From Scalesia atractyloides (Eukaryota; Streptophyta; Magnoliopsida; Asterales; Asteraceae), in contig CAMTDV010000018.1 of assembly GCA_947069175.1 (NCBI GenBank), positions 43,598,869 to 43,662,868 of the forward strand: a DNA stretch of 64,000 bases, written 5' to 3'. A program made the position numbers and the translations under genes. The notes under the pieces were generated by a model. That model was not told the origin of the DNA, made no database searches, and saw only the letters and a program-made list of their open reading frames with translations. Shown piece after piece: positions 10,638 through 21,953 of the stretch. The stretch's first letter is position 1. Each line of letters starts with the position of its first letter.

Positions 10638-11020
10638 TGAATTGAATGTGTTGTGGGTTCTCGATTCTTACAAACCTCGTATATGGGTCCTTGAGATGTT
10701 TACCGTAATAATCACACTCAGGACATTTCCTATCCCGAGTCAGGGGATCTTCCCACGGGTAAAGCCTTTGTCCAGACAATGGACCTACCTTGTCCTATCG
10801 GGGTTGAGCGGGAAAGGCCCTGGTTGCGTCATGTCCATGCCATACTCATTTAGTGCCGACCAAGCCAGTTCGTCGAGTACTCGTTGCCTTTAGTTCAGTT
10901 GGTTATGAACTCTCAGTCACTTCTTAGGAGGAGTGGGTTCCCAAGTGGGAGGTCTTTTCCCAGTTCGTGGGCCTCGTTCTCGATCGGGCACTAAGCTTAC
11001 AACTTTGACTAGTTAGGCCT
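10638..11020 (-). pseudogene. unidentified gene fragment
   Basis: On the minus strand three stretches of protein-like sequence line up but are interrupted. First PDRERGPRTGKRPPTWEPT (about 10930-10990). Then, after a 33-nt interruption flanked by GT and AG, RVLDELAWSALNEYGMDMTQ (about 10830-10890). Then, after a frame change with a stop, YPWEDPLTRDRKCPECDYYG and VRIENPQHIQFTE (10638-10790). Composition and motifs look like a real host exon with a CPEC metal-binding pair, but I do not recognise the family. The hAT-like element and the foldback both sit at its 3' edge. Confidence 0.45.
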
Positions 11021-11039
11021 GCAAGTTGCAACAATCACA

Positions 11040-11568
11040 GTTTGCATTTTCTGCATAAAAGCTGTATATTTATTATGTTTTTGAAATACGTCTTTGACTT
11101 AGCTGCAATGCATATCAAGTTTTGCATCTATCCAACACTCTTGACCTGGTTCGTCAAAGTATTTTAAACCAAGAATCATTGCAACCAGAGGTAAGGGGCA
11201 AGAGAATAACAGAGGGCTGGGAACGGGTAATAATGATCGCAACCACTCCAGATTGCACGATCAAGCCCACACATTAGATCTGTCAATTTGCAGTAAAGAT
11301 GGTCACTAGTCATAACAAGGTGATGAAGGCACGGACCGCAGCCATTGGTGCCTTGACAGCGTTCCGCATACCAGGAACACAAATGCATAGTATCTCAGTT
11401 GAGAATTATATTGGCGGTAATTAACTTGCAAAACAAGGGGCATTACAGTAATTTGAAATCCCTACTACATCTTGTAATAATTAGATAAAAGAAAGAAGAA
11501 ATATTTGTTGTGCATTTGAAAGTACAGCTCAAATGATAAATTGATAATTCAAAAAGGAAAAGGAGAAG
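11040..11568. other. intergenic, no gene seen
   Basis: Lies between the unidentified fragment and the RPL13 relic. A 70-codon minus-strand frame at 11176-11388 has no recognisable motif. Confidence 0.4.
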
Positions 11569-12285
11569 CTAGGTTTGTTTCTGTATCCTCTTGTCTCTTC
11601 AAGCTGCAAAACAAGTTAACTTTTATAACTAAAAAAAAACATATTAAAACCAAGAGAAGAAAATTGTGATATCTCACCCTTCCCTTTGGAAGCATCCCAC
11701 TGACCGCGTGCTCAATGATCCTTTTGGAATCCTTTGTTGAAGCTGATCAAAAGTTTCAACTTTCATCCCACCAGGTCTGCCCGAATGCCTCCTGTACAGT
11801 TTTTGGGTTCTCTTTTTGCCCGAGGCTGCAACTTTATCCGCATTTACCTATATTAAATGACATCATAACTTTATGCTAAGCCTTGTAGTCGTATCCTAAA
11901 CAAGGTCTAATAATGTTGCTATTTTGCAAGATTACCGCGATATGTATTAATGTAAATGTGATTTCTGACTAGCAGGGGATATGCATGCATACCACGATGA
12001 CGAAAGCTCCCATATCTACATTAGGAGTATAGGTAGCAAGATTCTTGCCACCTATGTGAATGGCTATCGTTGATGCCAGCCTTCCAAGAATTTTGTCGGT
12101 GGCGTCAACAACATACCATGTCTTTTCTGTGTTGACATGATCTTCGGCTTTAGGGTACCATGTCTTGTTCCATACATCCTAGAACAAAGAAAACAAGAAT
12201 GTTTATTGTCCAAGTAAACTATACTACAGAAAATAATATACTGCAAAGAAACCTTGTATGCTTTCATCTTGAAACTAGCTGCCAT
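11569..12285 (-). pseudogene. RPL13: plastid ribosomal protein L13 (uL13c), decayed
   Basis: Minus-strand exons keep their splice sites. Exon at about 12253-12285 (SFKMKAYK); 11993-12178 (NKTWYPKAEDHVNTEKTWYV, LGRLAST); 11678-11847 (NADKVAASGKKRTQKLYRR, HSGRPGGMK); 11569-11603 (RDKRIQKQT then TAG). L13 is a 50S large-subunit protein imported into chloroplasts. Two lesions: a one-base loss after QQRIP (about 11719) shifts the frame, and the last exon jumps from its first bases straight to RDKRIQ, so about 28 codons (the LGRALF...HPHEAQ region) are gone. It has introns, so it is a decayed duplicate, not a retrocopy. A possible transit-peptide exon is at 13660-13725. Confidence 0.8.
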
Positions 12286-12966
12286 TGTGCAAAGTTACCA
12301 ATCATCACCGCATATTGAAGATTCAAGGTCTAATTTTGCTAAATAGGTTACATAATGTTAACGAATTTTCATAAACAGCTAGAATTTTAAGGTGTTGACG
12401 TGTAAACAAGTGCTTGATTCCATTTCAAATTCAATTGGCCAACCCCCCAACCTTCAACATTTTGTGGAATGGAAAACATGTATACCATATTAGTGAAACT
12501 CAAATTAGTAGACAATGATTCAGAATGATACACAGCATACTTCATAATAATTAATAACCGGTCTTGTGGATCCTCAAAGACAAAACAGATGTACATAAAA
12601 CATATAATTTCTAAATATCAACTTCTAATTATATCTCAAATATTTCTACCTATGTTTACATAAACAATGAGGATGATGCAAATTGGACAAAAGTTCTTCA
12701 TGCTAACTTCCTCCACATTTGCGTATTACAGCTACACGATCAAATAGGGTGCCGGCCTACTTCGTATAAGGTCAAGTCAAACATGTAGATTACAACTAGA
12801 CGTAATTATCCAATATACAAAAATTTTGGTCAATATTCGAGATTTCTAGGAAGTAGTCAAGCTACAACTTTTTTTCTTCCTTGAGTTAACAACATTTGGT
12901 TATTGGTATCCAGCTAGATTGTTTGATATTCAAGATCGATGTGCATTTTTTTTATTACATTCATAG

Positions 12967-13350
12967 CAGGGCTATAAACGAGCCGAGCGGAGCCAGGTTG
13001 GGCTTGGGCTCTGCTTCGAGGGGCTAGCTTATCTTATCGATCTGAAATGTTGAGCTCGAGCTCAGCTCGTTAAAAGCTCATGCCATCTTTTTATTAAAAA
13101 AAAATTAGAAATTTGTATTTTTACACACACTGATATATATAGAAACAACATATAATACTTTCAACAAACACATAATGCAGAATTTATAAACTACAAAATT
13201 TATAACCTATATATAATAAAATTCAGGTCATAGTTTATATATTATTATTTTTTTGCTTCAGTTTTAAATAGTTGAATGAACGAGCCAATGAGCTAGGAGC
13301 AAGTCTACCCTGGTTCGGGCTCGGCTCATTTACAAACGAGCCGATTTCAA
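12967..13350. repeat. GAGCCGAGC-type repeat
   Basis: Starts CAGGGCTATAAACGAGCCG and ends near GGCTCGGCTCATTTAC, with an AT-rich centre. Same repeat style as 8467-8980, 33506-33943 and 52481-55304. It would sit in the first intron of the RPL13 relic if the transit exon is correct. Confidence 0.6.
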
Positions 13351-13659
13351 GAGAGCCTAGTGCTTGTTACTCCATAGTTCCCTGTTGACGAAAACTGTAA
13401 CCACATCCAGATTATCAGAATTACTCACAACAATTTCATCATAATTCTCACATAATGAAGAAACAACTTATTTGGACCAGTCCAAAATGAGAAAATCCGG
13501 GGTATATAATTTGAGCTAATATTAGACACCGAAAATCAGTATAGAGTAGAATGATGATTAAGTAACGCTTGGCTAAACATCAGGTACTGGTCCGGTGAAA
13601 TCGGAATGGGTAAACATCCATCCATCCATCCAACGCTGCTCAACAAGGTTTCGTTGGCA

Positions 13660-13725
13660 GCTAGCTAGTGGTATGATTTGTTGAGACAGAGAAGTGGAGT
13701 GTTGTGCGATGCTTATCATTGCCAT
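13660..13725 (-). CDS. possible transit-peptide exon of the RPL13 relic
   Basis: From ATG at 13723-13725 the minus strand reads MAMISIAQHSTSLSQQIIPL and continues, rich in Ser and hydroxylated residues and lacking acidic residues at first, as plastid transit peptides are. A GGA/TCC microsatellite (13756-13780) lies just upstream, as in a leader. The donor site and the join to 12285 are not resolved. Support is composition and position only. 13800-15246 has no gene I can support. Confidence 0.35.
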
Positions 13726-15246
13726 TTGCTCGGGAGCTTTGATCTTCCTGAACAGGAGGAGGAGGAGGAGGAGGAGGAAGAGTAGTGAAGGAGAGTCTGT
13801 TTCACTTGCTCAACTGCTTCTATATATTATCCTACGCTTTTAATTTTACAAGTCCGTTTTCTTATACCAGCTCAACTTCGGATTTTATATTTTAAAATTG
13901 CCTCGTCAAAGTAGAATTTAATTGTTTCTGAACTTTTCATGTTGTATCCGATGCGGGACTAAGATAAAAATCATTGACGACGTGGACAAAAGTTTGGTTA
14001 AATCTAGAATCCAGAACAATAGTCTAAAAGTCGTTGGACAATACAAGTAAAAGTTAAAAGAATAGCTTTATTTATAATATGTAACTATCGGTTTTCAATT
14101 TTTGTGTACTTTTTTAATTCCTAATGAATGAAGACAGGTTGTTCATGTTCATGTGAAAATTGGATTTTCTTTTACATGTGTGCTTCTTATATTTTATATT
14201 CTAAAAGTCGTTTACATTTGAAAATTTGGATTTTCTTTTACATAATTTTGTATGTGCTTCTTATATCAAGTAATTGGTTTGTTCATTTTGTTTTATTATT
14301 ATTACCTTTGTTTGAATGGTTAGGTGAGACGCTAAACTGTTGCAAAGGAATAAGGTTTGCGCTTCACCGGTTCAACCAAACATGAGCTATCTTCGTTCTT
14401 AATTTGAATATAAATGAGTTTACCACTATTGACTTGTGCCGGAATGCTTCACCGTACCATGATTTATATATATACACACCTTGCAGCACCGACACATGTT
14501 TCTGGTTGAATAAGCTTTAATCCCATTGAGTTCATGTTAAGCCGAATAATATTCGTTACTGAAAAAAACAACAATGGTACTACCTTGGCCAAATTTTAAC
14601 AAAAGATATACTTTTACTTTTATCACTAATTTTTAACCGTTGACGTGCCTTGCATGTGGTTGCGTTACCAGGCTAACTTGTCCTATTACTTTGGCTTCTT
14701 GATAGACAACTCCACTTTATATAAATCGTAAAAACGGGCCAACTACCAATTCCACTTTCTGATTTCCCTTCTTCTGTTGTTCTCCCCCATTGCTGCGGGT
14801 CAGGGTCTGTGCTTCTTTTTTTCAGAAAAAGACATAACATACTCAGTCAAACATATCGTAAACTAATTTCTTATAACACTCAATCAGAAACAACTATGTA
14901 CCAAATGGTTACCTATGGCAGATGCAAAAAACTTTGATGATCTGCGAAGGTGAGCGACATCTGAAGTTGCTTTTATTATAGAGCCCATGGTATTAAATTC
15001 AGTAGAGGCTTCACTTCAACATTGTTCAAGTAGTTCTAAAGTTGCTCGTACATAACCAGGTCAACGTTTCATTTTGGTCAACATAATTTGACAAGTTACC
15101 TTGAAAGTGCATAAAAATTAAGGCTCTTAAGAGACCATAGCACTTGACACATGTTCCAAGCCCCTGTCCGTTATCTTGATGCGCCTATATAATCAAGCAT
15201 CCAAAACTAAAAATAAAATAAAATAATATAAATACCAATTGAGGGG

Positions 15247-15909
15247 TTGGGACAATGTATGTCTGCAGTAGAATATAGAGTCATTCTCAAATACCGGTTG
15301 ATGATCCCTATGTACCCGGAAGATGAAACTTGCCCGATATGTCGTAAAGCTTGTATGGATAAATACGGGGAGCATGCAGTTCACTGTAAAGAGCTCCCTG
15401 GGTTCAAATATCGGCACGACTGGGTGCGTGATGCTTTGTGGGACATCTTAAGAAGAGCTGGGATTTCGGCTAAGATAGAGGCCCCTGTGAATTTCCTCAC
15501 GGACCCTATGGAAGGGAGATCTACTCTGCGACCAGCGGATCTGCTCGTCTTTGGCTGGGCTGGGGGGAAACATGCTTGTGTAGACCTCACGGGGGTTTCC
15601 CCTTTGGTTGGTTTAAGGGAAAACGGTTTTGTAGCTGGGCAAGCGACAAGAAAGGCAGAATCAAAGAAAGTGGATAAGCACGCTAAAGCTTGCGCAAAGA
15701 ACCAGCATGTCTTTGTCCCTTTTGCCTTTGATACTTTTGGCTCCCTAGCGCCAGAAGCTATCCACTTCTTGACGAGGGTTCAACGGGTAGTCTACAGCAA
15801 TTGTTCAACCCAAAGGGCGCAAGGGTTTGTATTTGGAAGGTTAGGGTTTGCAATTCAGAAAGGATTAGTCGCGCAGCTTGTTGCCCGGTTACCTTCTGTT
15901 TTGATGTAA
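15247..15909 (+). CDS. mobile-element protein C-terminus: zinc finger plus PD-(D/E)XK-like domain
   Basis: 220 codons. N-terminal KYRLMIPMYPEDETCPICRK, then a C-x2-C...H-x4-C cluster (CPIC, GEHAVHC) and YRHDWVRDALWDILRRAG. The C-terminal half has LRPADLLVF, ACVDLTGVSPLVG, a Lys-rich ESKKVDKHAKAC and FVPFAFDTFG. The order zinc cluster, Asp (PAD), Asp (VDLTG), Lys resembles restriction-like endonuclease domains at the end of some non-LTR retrotransposon proteins. I recognise it as a very common plant repeat protein, usually annotated only as uncharacterised or reverse-transcriptase related. No reverse transcriptase is seen upstream, so this is probably a truncated 3' end. The frame is open and undamaged. 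The start chosen is the first ATG; the true N-terminus is probably missing. Confidence 0.6.
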   Translation: MGQCMSAVEYRVILKYRLMIPMYPEDETCPICRKACMDKYGEHAVHCKELPGFKYRHDWVRDALWDILRRAGISAKIEAPVNFLTDPMEGRSTLRPADLLVFGWAGGKHACVDLTGVSPLVGLRENGFVAGQATRKAESKKVDKHAKACAKNQHVFVPFAFDTFGSLAPEAIHFLTRVQRVVYSNCSTQRAQGFVFGRLGFAIQKGLVAQLVARLPSVLM

Positions 15910-16220
15910 CTTGGCAAGTTTTCTGAATTTAAAATAATACTATTTATAAATACCTTTTAACATGTACAAAAGTTAAATTGTTGAGATATTGGAATCTACA
16001 TATAATACTTCAAATAACATACCGAGTGGTATCCATGTGACTTCAGATGTCCATAAAAGGGTGTTCATCCCATAAACCCTATATGCTATACATAGAATGC
16101 ACATTCTCTGATCAAGATTAATCACTATCAACGCCTATCGATTACCACCAACATAGGAATCATGCATGACGTCCCCTTAAAAAGCATATACAAATAGGCA
16201 TCGATATGTCATAGGTTTAA

Positions 16221-16442
16221 GAGTAAATTACAAGTTTTGTCCTTTATGTTTACACCAAGTTGCAGGCATTGTCCTTTTTTCCAAAAGTTTACAAGCAGTG
16301 TCCTTAACCTTCCAAAATCTTGCGCGTTATGTCCTTTAGGCCAAACCTAGTTAGATTTTTCTGTTAAGTTATGTCATGAGGGTACTATTGTAATTTACCT
16401 GCTTAATTAAAAAAGATTAAAAAAATGCATATATAATCCCAA
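16221..16442 (+). repeat. left terminal inverted repeat of the Mutator-like element
   Basis: Pairs with 29679-29912. The homology ends at the shared ATGCATATATAATCCCA. Small differences and a 12-bp indel (GTGCAAGGCACA on the right) separate the arms. Confidence 0.85.
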
Positions 16443-16900
16443 TAACACACACTCTCTCTCTCAACAATCTTTCTCTCTCTTAATTCTCTCTGTCTCCTTC
16501 AAGAATCAAATTCATCTGTATTTCCATTCTTAGCTCTTCAATCTTCCAATCCATATCCATCTTCATGTGGCGATGTGCGCAGCGACGGTGATGGTTGAAC
16601 GGAGGGATGGGGCTGTCAAGTATGGGAGGTGAACGGTGGGGCTATGGTGATGGTGTGTCGGTGTAGTGGTGGTTGTGTCGGTGCAGCGGTGGTGTATCGG
16701 CAGGGGGTTTGTCGGTGTGGTCGTGGTTGCGCGGGTGCAGCGGTGGTGTGTCGGCAGGGGTGTTCGGATGTGGTGTGCACCGCTGGTGTGAACATATAAT
16801 CACTTTAATCGTTACGAAATTAAACAAGCGATTTTATGTTAAAGTAATTAAATTTTTAAGAATTTTTATGAAACTAGTAATATCGTACGGATGCGTAATC

Positions 16901-19277
16901 TGTAACGCCTCGCGTTTCATACTTTCCATATTTAGAAAGCTCATGTCTACTTCTATTTTTAGAAACCTTTGTATTCTTGTATTCATTCTTCCGTTATAAT
17001 CGTTGTAATCCGAGACTTGAATCATAATGAAAACTCGTACTTATTATTCATGTTATACTTATTCATAATTGTTTTATACTTAATACACATTCATACATTC
17101 ATGCTTGATATTCGTAAACGTGTGACAAACTTGTATAAACGTGACAATCATACTTCATACGAGAACCATTCGTGATCTTTATTCATAATCGTATTCATTT
17201 TATACTTATGTGAACCTTAGATCATGTTTGATATGCTTAAAAGTGTTGATATGGCCCAAAATACGTTTTATATAACAACTAAGCAAGGCCCAATCACTAA
17301 AACAAGAAAAATAAAAATTATTATCTCCTGCCAAGGCCTTGCGGACCGCAAGGGAAACCCCTTACGGTCTGTAAGGGGGCCGGGCGGGCAACAGCTTCAA
17401 ACCTCCGCGGGTTTGCACGAATCCTACCCTCTTTAACCTCACCAATGGCCTTCTAAGCTTATTTAAACACTCCCAAACCAACCCTAATCCTTCCCGTATA
17501 AAACCCAAGTGTTCTCCACACATTTTCACACTTTGAACACTCTCTAATCTCTCTCAAATCACTCTCAAATCTCTTGCAACTTCAGAATTCGGACAGATTC
17601 ATACTATCTTACAAAAGTGAGCATAACTTGCTCATTTCTTAACCATTTCACTTGATTCTTCTTCCTACTTGCTTGGATAATCCTTAGGTTTGAATCCACG
17701 GATTCTCCATGGAGAATCCAGACCTGAAAATGCACCTAAAGGGTTCCAAACTTTCTGTTGTGTTCAAAACTTCTTTAAATCTTATGTATTCTTTAACCAA
17801 ACTTGTGTTCTTGTGCTCCTAATCAAGTTTATGATTAGTGAAGCCTAACCAAGCTTGTTAACATGAACTAAGGGCTGTTTTAACAACCTAAACTTTCTGT
17901 TTTCGATGAGCGTTAAGCTCACAAGTGTTGCCAAGTCAAGAACTTGAAACTAGTGTGACTACAATGTTAGCTTGGGCCATCCTACACCTAAGTCCACACA
18001 ACACTTGATGTTTTCTCATTCATCCTAAGTAGTTTGCTAGTTGAAAGTAACACAACCCCGTCTAGCCTTCGACGTGTGTCGACGCCGGCTCACCGGGTTG
18101 TAGATTACTTGGCTACTTAATGTATAGTAACATGTATTTCATTTCCTTATTATTCTTGTACTTGTTCTTGACCCTCCTTGTTGTCCATGACAACTTGTGT
18201 AGTGGTGAACTCTTAAGAGGTTCCTAAATGGAAGATTCATCTTCCTACCTCCTACATGACTTCTATGACATCCTTATGGACTTATGATATACTAGTATAA
18301 CCTATATAATACATATACTTAAAACCGAAACCTTGATAATGACTACATAATATATGTCAAGTTAGTAAGTTTAATCACTAAAGTGTATAGTTCCTCGTTT
18401 AGATTCTAATAGGTGTTACAACCTATGAAATCACATAAACCCTAATGGGTTCCCGTAGTGTCAAAACGCGTGCTAGAACTTACTGAGTATTTTCGTATAC
18501 CTTACTTTGTGATGCATTATTCCGAATTCCGAATCTACCATAATCATCCAAACACTCACACCCATGTTTTCCTCTTGTAGGATAACTCGGTGTTCCTCCA
18601 CCAACCAAACAACTCTTCACGGAATCGTCAAGTCGGAAAGTTTGCAAAACCGTGAGTACACTCGACCTACTTTTCATTTATCACTTTTTGGGTGTAACAT
18701 GTTTACCATATACAAAATCACACCACTTAAACTTTATGAAATGCACAAAACAATCCAATATTCATGAATGCTTTGATACATTACTCGTTGCTTATATCTT
18801 GGACCATTCTTATGTAATACCATAGTCATTAGCTTATCTTAAGCCTTCATTTGACATGTATAGCGCTATAGGAGTAACGCACCACCTCCCTCGTGAAATC
18901 TAGAGGCCATGTTCAAATATCGTAATTTGCTTTAACAAGGGGTTTGACTAGAAATATTGCATGCCATTTATAATGCTCTCGTATAAACTTAGTATCATGT
19001 GGATTCGTTTTAAACTTTATTCGTATACGTATGCTTATGCTTAAACTTGTGTACTCTCCTATGCCTTTGCATTGAACTCTATTTTAAAACATGTTACAGG
19101 TTGATGAAGATGATGCCATGAAATCAAAGTAGCGATGATGCTAGATACACACATAGACGTTAGGTTTATTAATGATGTATCAAATTTTGTCACATGTTGT
19201 TATGTTTATTGAAATTTCCATGTATTGTAATGACAATTTATATATGAAATGAAATTTGGTTTTAATTAAATATTGTC
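16901..19277 (+). repeat. solo LTR copy A, left part (continues 29321-29396)
   Basis: Starts TGTAACGCCTCGCG and, after interruption by element 2, ends GGTTAGGGTGTGACA at 29396, giving about 2.45 kb. It is the same family as copy B at 52745-55151: both share AGCGCTATAGGAGTAACGCACC and the GCCATCGGTT terminal block. Flanking 5-mers TAATC (16896-16900) and TGATT (29397-29401) differ by two transitions, compatible with an old target duplication. It contains a GC-rich hairpin (CCTTGCGGACCGCAAGG, about 17336). No coding region; the small ORFs inside are unsupported. Confidence 0.8.
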
Positions 19278-20389
19278 TGTCACACCCCGACCCGCAGCGG
19301 AAACAAGAGTCGGGGCATAATTGGGTTATCACCAAAGCTCATGATGTTTACTAATATGTTTCATATTTATTAAATCCAAATTACATTTCAAAGTTTCAAG
19401 TCAAATTCATACAATACAAGGAAAGGAAAAGGTTAACTAAACAAATCCATAATCTAAACTGGTTTATTCTTCTAGGCCGCCCTATATGTTTCTTGCTTCA
19501 ACTTGATCACCTGTATCATGTGTAAAAATGGGAAATTTTGGGTCAACAAAAGTTGGCGAGTGAACCTTGTTTAAAACATTTGTTATTGATTAATTATTGT
19601 AATTTAATTTAGGAAAAATTGTGCAATAATCATATATGAACAAATGTATGTAAACATAACAATCACAAACCACCTTGCTTAAGCATGAAATAAAAAGTAA
19701 CAATGTATGTGTTGGCAACGTCCCGTTCACGCTCATAGGTAATGGGGAACGGACGGCCTATGCTAATGTATGTGAGATCAAGGCTCAATCAAACGGAGCC
19801 GATCTTATGTTGGCAACGCCTGGTTCACGCTCATAGGTAATGGGGAACAGCTCACGCTCATAGGTAATGGGGAGCGGCGGCCTATGAAATGATGTACTGA
19901 AATGATAACATTAATCTAAACTTCAACCACACAGTCAATGGATACACCTTGAATACACATTGATCATAAATATGATGGATGCACAATGATTAATTATAAT
20001 AAATAAATAACGACACATGACACACCCCAAAATGTGATTAAAACGGGGAATTGGTAGAGATTCACTCACATTGGATGCGTTTGTTTGAAGATGATGGATG
20101 CGCACGAGTTTAGGGGATTGATCGACGAGAGATAACTAACCAATTAAGAAATGAAACGGCACGGTAAGTATGTGGATTTTATTAACTATCTTAATAAGAT
20201 TTTTGGGTATAAATTTGTGAGTTTAAGACTACTTTCTAATCTTGAAAACGTTATTTTTAAGTATTTTTATTTGATTTTTAATTTAAATAATTGATTTAAT
20301 AAATAAAATAAATAAATAAAAAAAAGTTGACTTTGACCGAGACCGTTGACCGTTGACCGTTGACCGGTTTAATTGTGCGGTCTTGTGCG

Positions 20390-20462
20390 CTGGGTGAGGC
20401 TCGAACCCGAGACCTCCCGTACGCGTGCACGCAGCTCTACCAACTGAGCTACGTGTCTAACC
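20390..20462 (-). other. tRNA-like module 1 in the element 2 LTR
   Basis: Minus strand has a perfect A-box/D-arm TAGCTCAGTTGGTAGAGC (20434-20451) and B-box GGGTTCGAGCC (20396-20411). The T-stem pairs poorly, so a working tRNA is unlikely. An identical copy is in the 5' LTR at 28554-28626. Confidence 0.75.
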
Positions 20463-20564
20463 CGAAATAATTCTGTTTTTAATTATACTTATATACTATT
20501 TACTTTAAACCGAAAATTATTTATTTTTTTTAAAAAGCTTTTAACTTAACGGACCGGTGCTGAC

Positions 20565-20635
20565 CACAGGTCTCGAACCCGGGACCTGTGGGTTAGCGTA
20601 CACACACTCCACCGCTGGACTGTGTGCGTCACTTG
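20565..20635 (-). other. tRNA-like module 2 in the element 2 LTR
   Basis: Minus strand has AGTCCAGCGGTGGAG, similar to a Glu/Asp tRNA D-arm, and CCCGGGTTCGAGACC as B-box. Second copy at 28729-28799. Confidence 0.7.
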
Positions 20636-20723
20636 GTTACTTACTCGGTTTTTATTATACTTAACATATATTGTGCTCAACCCGGTTCAATTAAAAAGGC
20701 GAAATTTTATTTCAAGTGGGTAA

Positions 20724-20798
20724 AGCGGGGACAGGATTCGAACTCGCGTCTCGTGTATGTTTGTTGCACACAGTCCACCGCTGGACTGTGTGTCTAAC
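20724..20798 (-). other. tRNA-like module 3 in the element 2 LTR
   Basis: Minus strand has AGTCCAGCGGTGGACTG and GAGTTCGAATCCTGTCCCC. The AT-rich spacers around modules 1-3 share TTAATTATACTTATAT, so module plus spacer is a tandem unit of about 160-175 bp. Second copy at 28888-28962. Confidence 0.7.
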
Positions 20799-21650
20799 CT
20801 GTTTATTAAACCGATTTTAATTATACTTATATTATACCACACTTCATCTTCTTCGTTCAAAACATAAACATTGATCAAGAGACTGTTATTTGCTAAGATA
20901 GTTCAATGCAGGTTATGAGTCATCAAAAATAAAGTGAATGGAAAGAGATTGGAGGGTTTATTGTACCAAATGTTCGCTTTTCTTCAGACGTCCGGCAAGG
21001 TCGTCGGCTCCGTCTTGGTGAGCTGCGACTGATAGAGTCTATCAATAAATTAGAGGGGTTAGATGCGAAGTGGGACAACTGGGTAATAACTATCAGTGAA
21101 ACAGACGAGTTATACCGATAATCAGCAGTTCCCCTGAAAGTTCAGAAATTTCTCCGGCGAATCAGATAATCCGGCAACGTCAACTGCAAAGGATTCTGGG
21201 TGAGGGATTTATATTAGAACTTGTCTAATAAAAGAATGAGCCAGAAAAATTCGAAGTAATTACCTTGCAGGTGGATGTCTCGGTTTTCCGGCGACTTGCA
21301 GAGGTTTTCCGGCGAGTAGATTTTTGTCGAGAAAAAGTGCGATTTGGAAGCGAAAAGGTTTCTGGCGAATTGTGGTTAAATTTATAGGGTAGAATCGAGG
21401 TGAATGTGGTCTGAATTTGGTCTAAATTCGAAGTCAGCCGTTCTCCGGCGGTTACGGCTGTTGTCGCGGGTTCAGATGTCCGTTATAACCGTCGCTAACG
21501 TTAATTCAATGGTTAATTCGAGTGGTAACGTAAATCATTGGCGAAGTCGTCGGGATTTCCGACGACTGCTGTTTGGGCGCAAGTTGACCGAATTTGAATT
21601 TCCTCGTATCATTATTTGATTTAATAAATCCCTTATTTTAACAGAAAACT

Positions 21651-21738
21651 AAAGTGGCGGAGTGGTTTATGGTTGAGAGTTAAGACTTTGGAGAAACAAC
21701 CGGCTGACCCGGGTTCGACTCCCGGCAGCCGGTTTTTC
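21651..21738 (+). other. tRNA-like module, opposite strand, in the 3' LTR
   Basis: Plus strand GTGGCGGAGTGGTTTATGG resembles a Leu/Ser-type A-box. It is followed about 50 nt later by ACCCGGGTTCGACTCCCGG and CAGCCGG, then TTTTTCTTTTT, which would serve as a Pol III terminator. The deleted part of the 5' LTR would have carried its partner. Confidence 0.65.
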
Positions 21739-21919
21739 TTTTTAATTCAATCATTATGATATTTTTACAAATTTTAATTTATATCTTTTAAATTGTTGAT
21801 CAATTATGAATCGTTTAAAATTAAAATAAGCCGTAAATGAACACTTAAAATTTTAAAACTGATTGTTCGGTTATTAAACGAAGCGGGTTTCGAAAACCCG
21901 TTTTTCGACAAATGTTACA

Positions 21920-21932
21920 GTATCCCCTACTA
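21920..21932 (-). promoter_or_regulatory. polypurine tract, element 2
   Basis: Minus strand AGTAGGGGATAC directly before the LTR start TGTAACA. Confidence 0.75.
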
Positions 21933-21953
21933 TTAGGAATTTCGTCCCGAAAT

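Larger units (their letters stand above)
19278..21919 (-). repeat. 3' LTR of element 2 (2642 bp)
   Basis: Minus strand starts TGTAACATTTGTCG (21919) next to the polypurine tract and ends GGGGTGTGACA (19278). Contents: three repeats of TTCACGCTCATAGGTAATGG (19737-19880), a GTTGACC heptamer run (20344-20366), three tandem tRNA-like modules on the element's sense strand, and one tRNA-like module on the opposite strand. Confidence 0.9.

Noticed and set aside
20390..20798. Three functional tRNA genes
   Set aside because: Stems pair poorly and no complete cloverleaf can be drawn; treated as tRNA-like modules.
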